From positions 62,001 to 126,000 of the forward strand of contig NZ_CP049785.1 of NCBI RefSeq assembly GCF_011290385.1: a DNA stretch of 64,000 nucleotides. Direction: 5' to 3'. Position 1 is the first letter of the stretch, and each line of letters starts with the position of its first letter. Shown one piece after another: positions 45,793-54,981 of this stretch. The notes beneath the pieces are model-generated. The model did no database searches and was not told the origin of the DNA. It saw only the letters and a list, made by a program, of their open reading frames with translations. The position numbers were made by a program, and so were the translations under genes. Origin of the DNA: Blattabacterium sp. DPU. GTDB taxonomy: Bacteria; Bacteroidota; Bacteroidia; Flavobacteriales; Blattabacteriaceae.

Positions 45793-45865
45793 AACCTTGT
45801 AGTTTAATAGGATAGAATATAGGATTCCGATTCCTATGGTATGGGTTCGATCCCCTTCAAGGTTA
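45793..45865 (+). tRNA. tRNA-Arg (anticodon CCG)
   Basis: 73 bases. The acceptor AACCTTG/CAAGGTT is fully paired, D stem GTTT/GAAT (with G-U pairs), anticodon stem TAGGA/TCCTA with loop TTCCGAT and anticodon CCG at 45827-45829, T loop TTCGATC. As in the other tRNA-Arg of this window, the second pair of the T stem is U-U. Discriminator A45865; CCA not encoded. It reads CGG. It sits between the frameshifted pth and lepA. Confidence 0.93.
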
Positions 45866-45892
45866 TTGAATTATTTTAAAACTTAATCAATC

Positions 45893-47686
45893 ATGATTCA
45901 TTATATTCGTAATTTTTGTATTATCGCACATATAGATCACGGAAAAAGTACGTTGGCTGATCGTTTATTAGAATTTACAAAAACAGTTTCAGAAAAAAAA
46001 CGAAGTCAATTATTGGATGATATGGATTTAGAGAGAGAACGTGGAATAACTATTAAGAGTCACGCTGTTCAAATGGAATATAAATATAAAAATAAAATAT
46101 ATATTCTTAATCTAATAGATACACCTGGACATGTTGATTTTTCATATGAAGTGTCACGTTCTATTGCGGCTTGTGAAGGAGCTTTACTTGTTGTTGATTG
46201 TACAAAAAGTGTGCAAGCACAAACAATATCTAATCTTTCTTTAGCATTAAAAAATCATCTAGTCATTATTCCAGTTTTAAACAAAATTGATTTGTATGAT
46301 TCTATTCCTGAATATGTAACGAAAGAAATTATGGAATTAGTGGAATGTAAAATGGAAGATATTATTCCAGTTAGTGCAAAAAATGGATTTGGCATAAATA
46401 ATGTATTAAATCAAATAATAACACGTATTCCTGCTCCAAAAGGAGATCCAAAAGCCCCTTTGCAAGCCTTTATTTTTGATTATTTATACAATCCATTTAG
46501 AGGAATTGAAGCTTTATTTAGGATAAAAAATGGTTGTATCCGAAAAGGACAAAAATTACGATTTATGTCCACAGGAAAAATTTATTCAGCTTATGAAATA
46601 GGGACTTTAAAAATAAAACGTATTTCAAAAAATCAAATTAATACAGGAGATGTTGGATATGTTGTTTCTGGGATTAAAAATACAAGTGAGGTAAAAGTAG
46701 GAGATACTATAACAGATGCTTATAATCCAGCTACAAAAGCAATACAAAAATTTCAAAAGTTTAAACCTATGGTTTTTGCTAGTATTTATCCAGTTAACTC
46801 TGATAAATATGAAGAATTACGTTCTTCTATAGAAAAATTGCAGTTAAATGATGCCGCTTTTTCTTTTAGACCTGAATCTTCTCCTGCATTAGGATTTGGT
46901 TTTCATTGTGGATTTCTTGGATTTCTTCATATGGAAATAGTGAAAGATCGTTTAGAACGTGAATATGAGGTTTCTATTATACTTACTATTCCTAATGTTT
47001 CTTATAGAGTTTATACGAAAAATGATCAAAAAGTTTTAATTAATCATCCTTCAGATTTTCCAGAAATGGAAAAATTAAAAAAAATAGAAGAACCATTTGT
47101 TTTGGTTTCTATTATAACTAAAGATATTTATATAGGAAGTGTTATGTCATTATGCATTGAGAAAAGAGGAATTATGATTGAACACCATAATTATATGAAT
47201 TCAGAAAGAATCAAAATTATGTTTGAAATGCCTTTGTCTGAAATTATATTTGATTTTTATGATAAACTAAAAACTATTTCTAATGGATATGCTTCTTTTG
47301 ATTATAATTTTATTGGGTACAAAAGTTCAGATCTAAAAAAAATTACTGTATTGATTAATCACGAAAAAATAGAACCTTTATCCCTTTTAGTTCATAAAAC
47401 AAAAGCTTTTTTTTTAGCAAAAAAAATATGTCAAGAATTATCTGTATTAATTCCAAAACATCAATTCAGTATTCCCATTCAAGTATCTGTTTCTGGAAAA
47501 ATCATAGCAAGAGAAACGATTAAATCTTTAAGAAAAAATGTCACGGATAAATGTTATGGAGGAGATATTTCTAGAAAAAGAAAACTTTTAGAAAAACAAA
47601 AAAAAGGGAAAAAAAAAATGCGTCAAATAGGAAAAGTTGAAATACCGTCATCCACTTTTATGACTTTTTTAAAAGTTAAAAATTAA
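45893..47686 (+). CDS. lepA: Elongation factor 4 (LepA), ribosomal back-translocase
   Basis: 597 residues, normal length. G-domain motifs AHIDHGKST (12-20), RGITIKSHAVQM (switch I region), DTPGHVDF and NKID are intact, then EF-G-like domains and the LepA-specific C-terminal domain (CYGGDISRKRKLLEKQKKGKKKMRQIG). It is a ribosome-bound GTPase that acts on stalled or mis-translocated ribosomes. The ATG is 27 bases after tRNA-Arg(CCG); gap follows after 26 bases. Confidence 0.97.
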   Translation: MIHYIRNFCIIAHIDHGKSTLADRLLEFTKTVSEKKRSQLLDDMDLERERGITIKSHAVQMEYKYKNKIYILNLIDTPGHVDFSYEVSRSIAACEGALLVVDCTKSVQAQTISNLSLALKNHLVIIPVLNKIDLYDSIPEYVTKEIMELVECKMEDIIPVSAKNGFGINNVLNQIITRIPAPKGDPKAPLQAFIFDYLYNPFRGIEALFRIKNGCIRKGQKLRFMSTGKIYSAYEIGTLKIKRISKNQINTGDVGYVVSGIKNTSEVKVGDTITDAYNPATKAIQKFQKFKPMVFASIYPVNSDKYEELRSSIEKLQLNDAAFSFRPESSPALGFGFHCGFLGFLHMEIVKDRLEREYEVSIILTIPNVSYRVYTKNDQKVLINHPSDFPEMEKLKKIEEPFVLVSIITKDIYIGSVMSLCIEKRGIMIEHHNYMNSERIKIMFEMPLSEIIFDFYDKLKTISNGYASFDYNFIGYKSSDLKKITVLINHEKIEPLSLLVHKTKAFFLAKKICQELSVLIPKHQFSIPIQVSVSGKIIARETIKSLRKNVTDKCYGGDISRKRKLLEKQKKGKKKMRQIGKVEIPSSTFMTFLKVKN

Positions 47687-47712
47687 TTTTACAACAAAAA
47701 AATTATTTAAAT

Positions 47713-48720
47713 ATGTCTATCAAAATAGGAATTAATGGAATTGGAAGAATAGGAAAGCTAGTTTTATTAGCTGCTTTAAATAGAAAAAATGTTAAAATTG
47801 TATCTATAAATGATTTAGTATCTATAGAATATTTAGCTTATATGTTGAAATATGATTCTATACATGGTTATTTTAAAGGAAATATTCGTATTGAAGATAC
47901 AAATTATATAATATTGAATGAAAAACGAATAAAGGTTACTAATGAAAAAAATCCTGAAAAACTCAATTGGGGAAATTTAAATGTAAAATATGTTGTTGAA
48001 TCTACGGGACTTTTTTTAACAAAAAATTTAGCTAATGCTCATTTAAAATCAGGGGCTAAAAAAGTGATTTTATCAGCTCCACCTAAAGATGATATTCCTA
48101 TGTTTGTTATGGGAGTAAATCATACAAATATGAAACAGTGCCAAAATATTGTATCTAATGCTTCTTGCACTACAAATTGTATGTCTCCAATTGTCAAAGT
48201 TCTAAATGATAATTTTGTAGTATCTGAGGGATTAATGACAACTATACACGCTTCTACTGCTACTCAAAAAGTAGTAGATTCTGTATCCGATAGAGATTGG
48301 AGAGGAGGTAGATCTTCATTAGTCAACATCATTCCATCATCAACAGGGGCCGCTAATGCAGTTGGAAAAATTATTCCTAGTTTAAATGGAAAATTAACAG
48401 GAATGGCTTTTAGAGTTCCTGTTGCAGATGTGTCTGTGTTGGATTTTACGGTTTATTTAAAAAATAGTACCAATTTTGATAAAATTAAATTTTGTATGAA
48501 ACATGCTTCTCAAACAACATTAAAAGGTATATTAGGATATACTGAAGATGCTGTTGTTTCATCTGATTTTATAGGAGATGAAAGAATTTCAATCTTTGAT
48601 GCCAATTCTAGTATTATGTTAAATTCCAATTTTTTAAAAATCATATCATGGTATGATAATGAAGTAGGATATTCTACAAAATTATTAGATCTCATTGAAT
48701 ATATGGATTCTTTGTCATAA
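47713..48720 (+). CDS. gap: Glyceraldehyde-3-phosphate dehydrogenase (type I)
   Basis: 335 residues. NAD-binding GINGIGRIGKLVL is at the N-terminus, catalytic Cys152 in SNASCTTNC, the paired His in TTIHASTATQ, and WYDNEVGYS near the end. It interconverts glyceraldehyde 3-phosphate and 1,3-bisphosphoglycerate in glycolysis or gluconeogenesis. Its 3' end is convergent with the HsdR_N-like gene, 8 bases apart. Well conserved relative to its neighbours. Confidence 0.97.
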   Translation: MSIKIGINGIGRIGKLVLLAALNRKNVKIVSINDLVSIEYLAYMLKYDSIHGYFKGNIRIEDTNYIILNEKRIKVTNEKNPEKLNWGNLNVKYVVESTGLFLTKNLANAHLKSGAKKVILSAPPKDDIPMFVMGVNHTNMKQCQNIVSNASCTTNCMSPIVKVLNDNFVVSEGLMTTIHASTATQKVVDSVSDRDWRGGRSSLVNIIPSSTGAANAVGKIIPSLNGKLTGMAFRVPVADVSVLDFTVYLKNSTNFDKIKFCMKHASQTTLKGILGYTEDAVVSSDFIGDERISIFDANSSIMLNSNFLKIISWYDNEVGYSTKLLDLIEYMDSLS

Positions 48721-48728
48721 TAATTTTT

Positions 48729-49163
48729 TTATGGAATATATTTTAAAAACAAAAATTTTCTTTTATATTTGTCGATTTTAAAAATGAAATTATTTACTCC
48801 ATTACTTACCATTAAAAATGGAGCTTTTATTATTTTGTTATATATAGAAATTTGATCAAAAGTTTTTTGTGTAATAGGAATTTTTGGTGTTTTACATTCG
48901 ATAAGTATATGTGGTTTTTTATGAAATTGGACAAGAATATCTAGTCGTTTATTTAATTTATTTACTTTTAAAGGATGCTCTACCCATATGTTGGAGTTTT
49001 GATAGTTTTTTATTTTTTTTAATAAAAAAATTATATATTGTCGTATCACTTCTTCTTGAGTAAAGAGATAAAATTTTTTTCTGATTACGCAAAATATATG
49101 AATTCTATTTTTTATCATTTTTAAATGTAAATGTCTTCTGATAAAAAAATTTAAATAATGCAT
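48729..49163 (-). CDS. Small HsdR_N-domain (PD-(D/E)XK nuclease-fold) protein
   Basis: 144 residues matching the N-terminal domain of type I restriction HsdR subunits as a free-standing protein. The conserved text is RKKFYLFTQEEVIRQYIIFLL, KRLDILVQFHKKPHILIECKTP and QISIYNK. The putative nuclease core is Asp75 followed by Glu89-x-Lys91. No hsdM, hsdS or helicase part is present, and such short proteins are widespread in Bacteroidota, so it is probably not a restriction enzyme. Its function is unknown. It is divergent from trxB (34-base spacer) and convergent with gap. Confidence 0.82.
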   Translation of the reverse strand: MHYLNFFIRRHLHLKMIKNRIHIFCVIRKKFYLFTQEEVIRQYIIFLLKKIKNYQNSNIWVEHPLKVNKLNKRLDILVQFHKKPHILIECKTPKIPITQKTFDQISIYNKIIKAPFLMVSNGVNNFIFKIDKYKRKFLFLKYIP

Positions 49164-49197
49164 TATTAAACAATAATATTAAAATTATAAAATTTTT

Positions 49198-50148
49198 ATG
49201 TTTTTAGAAAAAAAAATACAAGATTGTGTAATTATTGGATCGGGACCTGCTGGTTATTCTTCGGCCATATATGCAGCAAGAGCAGATATGAATCCTATTA
49301 TTTTTACTGGAGATCAACCTGGGGGTCAGTTAACTACGACTACTGATGTTGATAATTATCTTGGATTTCCTGAAGGAATTCATGGAAATGATCTAATGAA
49401 TAATTCTAAAAAACAAGCAGAACGTTTTCATACTAAAATCATAAATCAATCCGTAAATCGTGTTATTTTATCTTCTAAAGAAGGAGGAGTACATCGTATT
49501 TTTTTTGATACAGAAAAATATATAGAAAGTATAGGATTAATTGTAGCTACAGGTTCTAAACCCAAATTTTTAGGAATTAATAAAGAAAAAAAATTCATGG
49601 GATTAGGTGTTTCTTTTTGTGCTATTTGCGATGGTTTTTTCCATAAAGAAAAAGATGTAGCAGTAGTAGGAGGTGGAGATAAAGCTTTAGAAGAAGCAAA
49701 TTATTTATCAAAAATTTGTAAAAAAGTATATGTAATAGTTAGAAAAAATTATTTTAAAGCATCCAAAATTTTGCAATATCGTGTTTCACGAAAAAAAAAT
49801 GTTAATATTTTATTTTCTTCTAATGTTATAGAAATTATTGGAGATAATTTTCTAGAAGGGATTAAAATTTTTAATCAAAAAAATAAAACAAGCAGAATTG
49901 TGTTAATTAGTGGTTTATTTATTGCGATAGGTCATCTTCCTAATACAGAAATTTTTAAAAATAAATTAGATTTGGATGAAAAAGGATATATTGTTGTACA
50001 AAAAGGAAAAACTATAACTAGTAAACCTGGAGTATTCGCTGCTGGAGATGTACAAGATTCTGTTTATCGTCAAGCTATTACTTCTGCTGGAACCGGATGT
50101 ATGGCTGCATTAGATTTAGAAAGGTATTTATCTTTATGTGTAAAATAA
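49198..50148 (+). CDS. trxB: Thioredoxin-disulfide reductase
   Basis: 316 residues. FAD-binding IIGSGPAGYSSAIYAARA, the redox-active Cys141-x-x-Cys144 (SFCAICDGFF), NADPH-binding VVGGGDKALEEA and the C-terminal GVFAAGDVQDSVYRQAITSAGTGCMAA are intact. It reduces thioredoxin with NADPH. The mRNA is shared with glyS, whose ATG (50136) lies 13 bases inside the trxB 3' end. Confidence 0.97.
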   Translation: MFLEKKIQDCVIIGSGPAGYSSAIYAARADMNPIIFTGDQPGGQLTTTTDVDNYLGFPEGIHGNDLMNNSKKQAERFHTKIINQSVNRVILSSKEGGVHRIFFDTEKYIESIGLIVATGSKPKFLGINKEKKFMGLGVSFCAICDGFFHKEKDVAVVGGGDKALEEANYLSKICKKVYVIVRKNYFKASKILQYRVSRKKNVNILFSSNVIEIIGDNFLEGIKIFNQKNKTSRIVLISGLFIAIGHLPNTEIFKNKLDLDEKGYIVVQKGKTITSKPGVFAAGDVQDSVYRQAITSAGTGCMAALDLERYLSLCVK

Positions 50149-51572
50149 ATTTTGATTTTTTAATTTCTCATGCAAAAGTTTATGGTTTTATTTTTCCTTC
50201 TAGCGAAATTTATGGAGGGTTAAATGCTGTTTATGATTATGGACCACACGGAGTTGAGTTAAAAAATAACATAAAAAAATTTTGGTGGAAATCCATGACC
50301 CAACTTCATGAAAATATAATAGGATTGGATTCTTCTATTATAATGCATTCTGATGTTTGGCATGCTTCTGGTCATGTTGATAAATTTAATGAGTTATTAA
50401 TTGATAATAAAGATTCTAAAAAAAGATATCGTCCTGAAATTTTAATTCAAGAATATGTAGAAAAAAATTTCTTAAATAATCCTAAAAAAAAAGAAGAAAT
50501 ATTATCTCGTTTATTCCAATCTTTGCAAAATCAAAATTTGGGGGAGTTAAAAATTTTAATTGACGAATTGTGTATTTGTGATCCCATTTTTAAGACAAAA
50601 AATTGGACAGAAATTCGTCATTTTAATATGATGTACAAAATCAAAAATGAAAAAGATTTATATCTTCGTCCTGAAACGGCTCAAGGTATATTTTCAAATT
50701 TTCATAATATTCTAAAATCCACTAGAATAAAAATTCCATTTGGCATTGCACAAATAGGAAAATCATTTAGAAATGAAATTTTTGCAAGAAAATTTATATT
50801 TAGAATGCGAGAATTTGAACAAATGGAAATGCAGTATTTTATACTCCCAGAAGAAGAAATAAAATGGTATGAATACTGGAGAAAAAATAGATTAAAATGG
50901 CATTTAGAATTGAATTTAGAAAATAAACAATCATATAAATTATGTGATCATGATCATTTAGCTCATTATGAAAATGTAGGATCAGATATAGAATTTCATT
51001 TTCCTTTTGGATTTAAAGAGATAGAAGGAATTCACTCTCGTAGAGATTTTGATTTAAAAAATCATGAATTTTTTTCGAAAAAAAAATTAAGAATTTTTGA
51101 ATCAAAAAGAAATTATATTCCTTATGTTATAGAAACATCTTTAGGATTAGATCGTCTTTTTTTAGCAATATTTTCTTCTTCCTTAAAAAAAGAAAAATTA
51201 AAAAATGGGAAAATACGTGTAGTATTAAAATTTCCCTATTATTTATCTCCAATTCAAGCTGCCATATTTCCATTAGTTAGAAAAGATGGATTACCAGAAA
51301 TTGCAAAAAAAATATTTTATGATCTTAAAATCCATCATAGATTAGTTTACGATGAAAAAGAATCTATTGGAAAATTGTATAGAAGACAAGATGCAATAGG
51401 AACTCCATTTTGTTTTACTGTAGATTATGATACGATAAAAACAGATACAGTAACCATGAGAAATAGAGATAGTATGAAACAAAAAAGAATTTATATCAAA
51501 GAAATATCAAATATTATAGAACAAGAAACCGGATTGAAAAAAATTTTCAAAAAATTGTCTTATTTCATATAA
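50136..51572 (+). CDS. glyS: Glycyl-tRNA synthetase, homodimeric (class IIa) type
   Basis: 478 residues from ATG 50136. The ATG at 50097, still inside trxB, adds 13 residues unlike GlyRS, so I prefer the later start. Class II core text is clear: SSEIYGGLNAVYDYGPHGVELK, YLRPETAQGIFSNF (motif 2 region), SFRNEIFARKFIFRMREFEQMEMQYF and SLGLDRLFLAIF (motif 3), with a C-terminal anticodon-binding domain (PIQAAIFPLV onward). It charges tRNA-Gly. It is convergent with pheT, 2 bases apart. Confidence 0.96.
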   Translation: MCKINFDFLISHAKVYGFIFPSSEIYGGLNAVYDYGPHGVELKNNIKKFWWKSMTQLHENIIGLDSSIIMHSDVWHASGHVDKFNELLIDNKDSKKRYRPEILIQEYVEKNFLNNPKKKEEILSRLFQSLQNQNLGELKILIDELCICDPIFKTKNWTEIRHFNMMYKIKNEKDLYLRPETAQGIFSNFHNILKSTRIKIPFGIAQIGKSFRNEIFARKFIFRMREFEQMEMQYFILPEEEIKWYEYWRKNRLKWHLELNLENKQSYKLCDHDHLAHYENVGSDIEFHFPFGFKEIEGIHSRRDFDLKNHEFFSKKKLRIFESKRNYIPYVIETSLGLDRLFLAIFSSSLKKEKLKNGKIRVVLKFPYYLSPIQAAIFPLVRKDGLPEIAKKIFYDLKIHHRLVYDEKESIGKLYRRQDAIGTPFCFTVDYDTIKTDTVTMRNRDSMKQKRIYIKEISNIIEQETGLKKIFKKLSYFI

Positions 51573-51574
51573 TT

Positions 51575-53659
51575 TCATTTTTCTATTCCTCTGATTTCAG
51601 CTTGTAATTCTTTTTTCAAAAAAAACTCAATTTTTTTCATATAATTTTTGATAATTTGATCAGTTAATGTTTCTTTTTGGCTTTCAAAAAAGAAACTTAT
51701 AGTATAAGATTTTTTTGATATCGGTAAATTTATTCCTTCGTATAAATCGTATATTTGAATTTTTTTAATAATGTGATTTTCTTTTTTCTTGATTAATTGA
51801 TTTATTCTTTCAAATGAAATAGATTTGTCTACTAATAAAGATAAATCTCTTCTTGAAGTTGGGTATCTGGAAAATGGAATATAAATTATTTTTTTTTCTT
51901 GAATAATAGATATTAAATATTGCCAATCAATCTCTGCATAAAATATTTCATTTTTTTTTAACACATTGTTTTTCAACTTTTTTATTTTTCCTATTTCAAC
52001 TAAATTTTTATGATTATATAATATAGAAATCCCATTTTCTAATAATAGATGTTTAGAAAGTATTTGTGTATAATTAGAAATCCCACTTTTTTGAAAAATT
52101 TGTTCGATAATTCCTTTTAAATAAAAAAAAATATAATTTTTAGATTCAGTTATTTTTTTTTGAAAAATTATTATCCCAAGATAGGTTTTTTCTAAAAATT
52201 TATTATTTTTTTTAAAATATATTTTTCCTAATTCAAAAAATTTGATATCCAAATCAATTCTATTGTTATTATAATTGTATATTATACATTCTATCATACT
52301 GAATAATAAACTAAAACGCAATAATTTTTGATTTTGATTCACGGGATTCATTACTTCAATTTTTTCTATATTAAAAAAAGAATTGAGTAAAGAAGAACAT
52401 TCTTTTTCTTTGATCATAGTAGGAGAAATAATTTCTTGAAATCCATAAGAAACTAATTGTTCAAAAAGTATTTTTTGTATTTCATATTCTGTCTTATGAA
52501 AAACTTTAGGAAGTGTGGATATTTTTATTTGATCATGTATTGGAATTTTATGAATTCCATAAATTCGTAATATTTCTTCAATTACATCTATCTCTCTTTG
52601 AACATCTGTTCTATAAGAAGGAATACTAATGAATAAATATTCATTATTTTCATAATGAATTATAATTTCTAATAATGATAAAATTTTTTTTATTTTTCTT
52701 TTAGATATTTTTCTTCCTATAATATTTACAATTTTATTATAACGAAGTTTTATTTTTGAAAAAAAAATAGGATTAGGATAACAATCAATTATATCAGAGT
52801 ATATGATTTCATTTTTTGTTATTTTCTTGATAAGAAAAACTACTCTTTGTAAAGCATATACAGTCTGATTTGGATCCGAATCTTTTTCAAAAAGATGTTG
52901 TGTTTTTATTTGTATTGAATGTTTTTTTATAATATTTCGGATAATATTGGAATTAAAAGAAGCGCTTCCAATAAAAATATTTTTTGTACTAATATGTATA
53001 TTAGATTGAATATTATTGATCATTCCAGCTATAGACAATGGTTTTATTTCATCGTAAATCACTAAATCTTCTTTGTCTAGTTTTCTTATAACGTTGTCCG
53101 AGGATAGAAATTTTGTATTTTTTTCTCCATTTTTAATTATTATTTTTCCACATTCTATTTGGTCCATATCAAAAATATGTAGGGGTTGGCCTAATTCATA
53201 CATTACAAAATATAATGTATCTATTATATTATTTGTAGATTCTATACCTATAGATCTTAATCTAGAAATTAACCAATAAGGAGATGGTTCTATTTTTATT
53301 TTGGAAATAAAAATTCCAGAATATCTTATGCATTTTTCATGTATTTTCAAAATAATTTGAAAATTTTGAAAATGAGATTTACTATCATTCCTATTAATTT
53401 CTTCATTGATTACTGGTTTTAATAAATGAACTTTGTATCCCCGAAATTTTAAAACAGCATATAAATCACGAGCAATTCCATAATGACTCATAGCATCCGT
53501 ACGATTAGGTGTTATTTCAATATCTAAAACAAAATCCTTATTTATATGATTGATGCTTTTGACTGTTAGGCCAATATTAGTCAATATGTTGGATATTTCG
53601 TCTTCACTCATATTAAGAGGAAATACATATTTTTTAATCCAATTCAACGATATTTTCAT
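51575..53659 (-). CDS. pheT: Phenylalanyl-tRNA synthetase beta subunit lacking the EMAP tRNA-binding domain
   Basis: 694 residues against about 800 in free-living relatives. The N-terminal helix (MKISLNWIKKYVFPLN to LTNIGLTVKSI) runs directly into LDIEITPNRTDAMSHYGIARDLYAV by residue 46-69. The roughly 110-residue OB-fold tRNA-binding (EMAP-like) domain that normally separates them is missing with no frameshift. B3/4, B5, core and the C-terminal FDX-ACB anticodon-binding domain (PFSRYPTSRRDLSLLVDK to end) are present. With PheS it charges tRNA-Phe; pheS is not in the window. The start overlaps dnaN by four bases. Confidence 0.94.
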   Translation of the reverse strand: MKISLNWIKKYVFPLNMSEDEISNILTNIGLTVKSINHINKDFVLDIEITPNRTDAMSHYGIARDLYAVLKFRGYKVHLLKPVINEEINRNDSKSHFQNFQIILKIHEKCIRYSGIFISKIKIEPSPYWLISRLRSIGIESTNNIIDTLYFVMYELGQPLHIFDMDQIECGKIIIKNGEKNTKFLSSDNVIRKLDKEDLVIYDEIKPLSIAGMINNIQSNIHISTKNIFIGSASFNSNIIRNIIKKHSIQIKTQHLFEKDSDPNQTVYALQRVVFLIKKITKNEIIYSDIIDCYPNPIFFSKIKLRYNKIVNIIGRKISKRKIKKILSLLEIIIHYENNEYLFISIPSYRTDVQREIDVIEEILRIYGIHKIPIHDQIKISTLPKVFHKTEYEIQKILFEQLVSYGFQEIISPTMIKEKECSSLLNSFFNIEKIEVMNPVNQNQKLLRFSLLFSMIECIIYNYNNNRIDLDIKFFELGKIYFKKNNKFLEKTYLGIIIFQKKITESKNYIFFYLKGIIEQIFQKSGISNYTQILSKHLLLENGISILYNHKNLVEIGKIKKLKNNVLKKNEIFYAEIDWQYLISIIQEKKIIYIPFSRYPTSRRDLSLLVDKSISFERINQLIKKKENHIIKKIQIYDLYEGINLPISKKSYTISFFFESQKETLTDQIIKNYMKKIEFFLKKELQAEIRGIEK

Positions 53660-54786
53660 ATTTTTATTGTAGACATAATCAATATAAAAATTGATTCTTC
53701 TTTTTTTTTATGTATGGGTTTCAAAATTCCCATTTTATGATATAGTTCAAAATAGACAAAATCTTCATTCAAAGAAGATAAAATTTCAATCAAAAATTGA
53801 GAGTTAAAACCTATTTTCAAATTTTTTATATTTGTAACAACAACTTTATACTCTATTTCTGAAATAAAATGATTTTTGGAAATTGTATTTTGATCACAAA
53901 TTTTTAATTTGTTATGATAAAAATGAAAATCTATAAAATTTTTTCTTTTTTTGGAAAAAATGGAAATTCTTTTCAGAGTATTTAACAATAAAAATTTGTT
54001 AAAAATAAAAGATATATGACATTTATTATGAGGAATAAAAGAATGATAATCTGGATATTTTTCATTTATTAGTTGACATATAAAAGTATGATCTTCAAAA
54101 TCAAAAAGAACATTATTTTTTTCAAAATATTTAATAACAATGTTATTTTTATTTTCATTTTTTACAATTTCTTTAACTATGTTAAGATATTTTTTAGATA
54201 TAGTAAATTCTACATTTTGATTTGTTTTAAAATTTTTTATAGTATATTTTACAAGTTTGTAAGTATCTGTTGCTACAAAATTTGCTTCATTAGTATTAAA
54301 TTGAAAAAAAACTCCATTAAATATAGATTTCATTTCTTTATCTCCAGTAGCAAATAAAGTTTTGTTTAATATTTTTAAAAGAGTACTTGATAACAAAGGA
54401 ATTCTTACAAAAGAAGATTTTTTTAATTTATTATTATGATAATTAAAATTATCATAATAAGTAGGGACTTCATAAACACCCTGTTTAGAATAAATAAACA
54501 GCGTTTTTTTTTTCTTTTCTATAAAAAGTTTTTCATTTGAAAACGTAGTTAGAAGATCTATCATAAATTTGATAGACACAGTCACTTTTTCCTCAGTATA
54601 TTTTTGAACAAATATCCTTATATATGTATGAATTAAATTTCTAGGATCTAATCCCCATATAATCTTTAATTGATTTTTTTTTGAAATTACAAAAGTAATA
54701 GAATTAGATAAATTATTAATATTTATAATTTTATATAAAGTATGTAATTTTCTTAAAATATAATAGTTATAAACAGAAAAATACAT
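53656..54786 (-). CDS. dnaN: DNA polymerase III beta sliding clamp
   Basis: 376 residues, normal clamp length with three repeats. The recognisable parts are VATDTYKLVKY (middle domain), LINEKYPDYHSFIPHN (third-domain start) and a C-terminal tail of hydrophobic residues where family members end in MPV/MPM-like text. The N-terminal third is strongly diverged but keeps the strand pattern. The clamp tethers polymerase III to DNA. dnaN is not next to dnaA or an evident origin here; it is coupled to pheT by a 4-base overlap. Confidence 0.85.
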   Translation of the reverse strand: MYFSVYNYYILRKLHTLYKIININNLSNSITFVISKKNQLKIIWGLDPRNLIHTYIRIFVQKYTEEKVTVSIKFMIDLLTTFSNEKLFIEKKKKTLFIYSKQGVYEVPTYYDNFNYHNNKLKKSSFVRIPLLSSTLLKILNKTLFATGDKEMKSIFNGVFFQFNTNEANFVATDTYKLVKYTIKNFKTNQNVEFTISKKYLNIVKEIVKNENKNNIVIKYFEKNNVLFDFEDHTFICQLINEKYPDYHSFIPHNKCHISFIFNKFLLLNTLKRISIFSKKRKNFIDFHFYHNKLKICDQNTISKNHFISEIEYKVVVTNIKNLKIGFNSQFLIEILSSLNEDFVYFELYHKMGILKPIHKKKEESIFILIMSTIKI

Positions 54787-54828
54787 ATTATGTTGTATTA
54801 AAAAAAACTAATGATGACTCATTTTTGG

Positions 54829-54904
54829 TAGCGTGAGGGGGATTTGAACCCCCGACCTCTGGGTTATGAATCCAACGCTCTAAAACCAACTGAGCTATCA
54901 CGCC
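54829..54904 (-). tRNA. tRNA-Met, elongator (anticodon CAT)
   Basis: On the minus strand, acceptor GGCGTGA/TCACGCT (one G-U), D stem GCTC/GAGC with an 11-base loop, anticodon loop TTCATAA, T arm GGGGG-TTCAAAT-CCCCC. The discriminator A54829 is followed by encoded CCA (54828-54826), unlike the other tRNAs here. It lacks initiator features, and the acceptor lacks the C4-G69/C5-G68 pairs of tRNA-Ile2, so elongator Met is the best assignment. Confidence 0.93.
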
Positions 54905-54981
54905 AATTTATATATTTTTGGGCGCACATTATAACTCGATAAAGTTAATATATTTTTGTTTTATATTAATATTATAATATT

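Noticed and set aside
48729-49163. Type I restriction system
   Set aside because: Only the HsdR_N-like domain is present, with no helicase, methylase or specificity gene nearby.
50097-50135. Earlier ATG for glyS inside trxB
   Set aside because: The 13 extra residues come from trxB coding sequence in another frame; GlyRS similarity begins after ATG 50136.
51575-53659. PheT shortness as a result of a frameshift
   Set aside because: The reading frame is continuous and both sides of the missing domain are in frame, so this is an in-frame deletion.
54829-54904. Initiator tRNA-Met
   Set aside because: Position 1-72 is paired and the anticodon stem lacks the three G-C pairs of initiators. The long D loop was also considered, but it still folds and was not judged remarkable.
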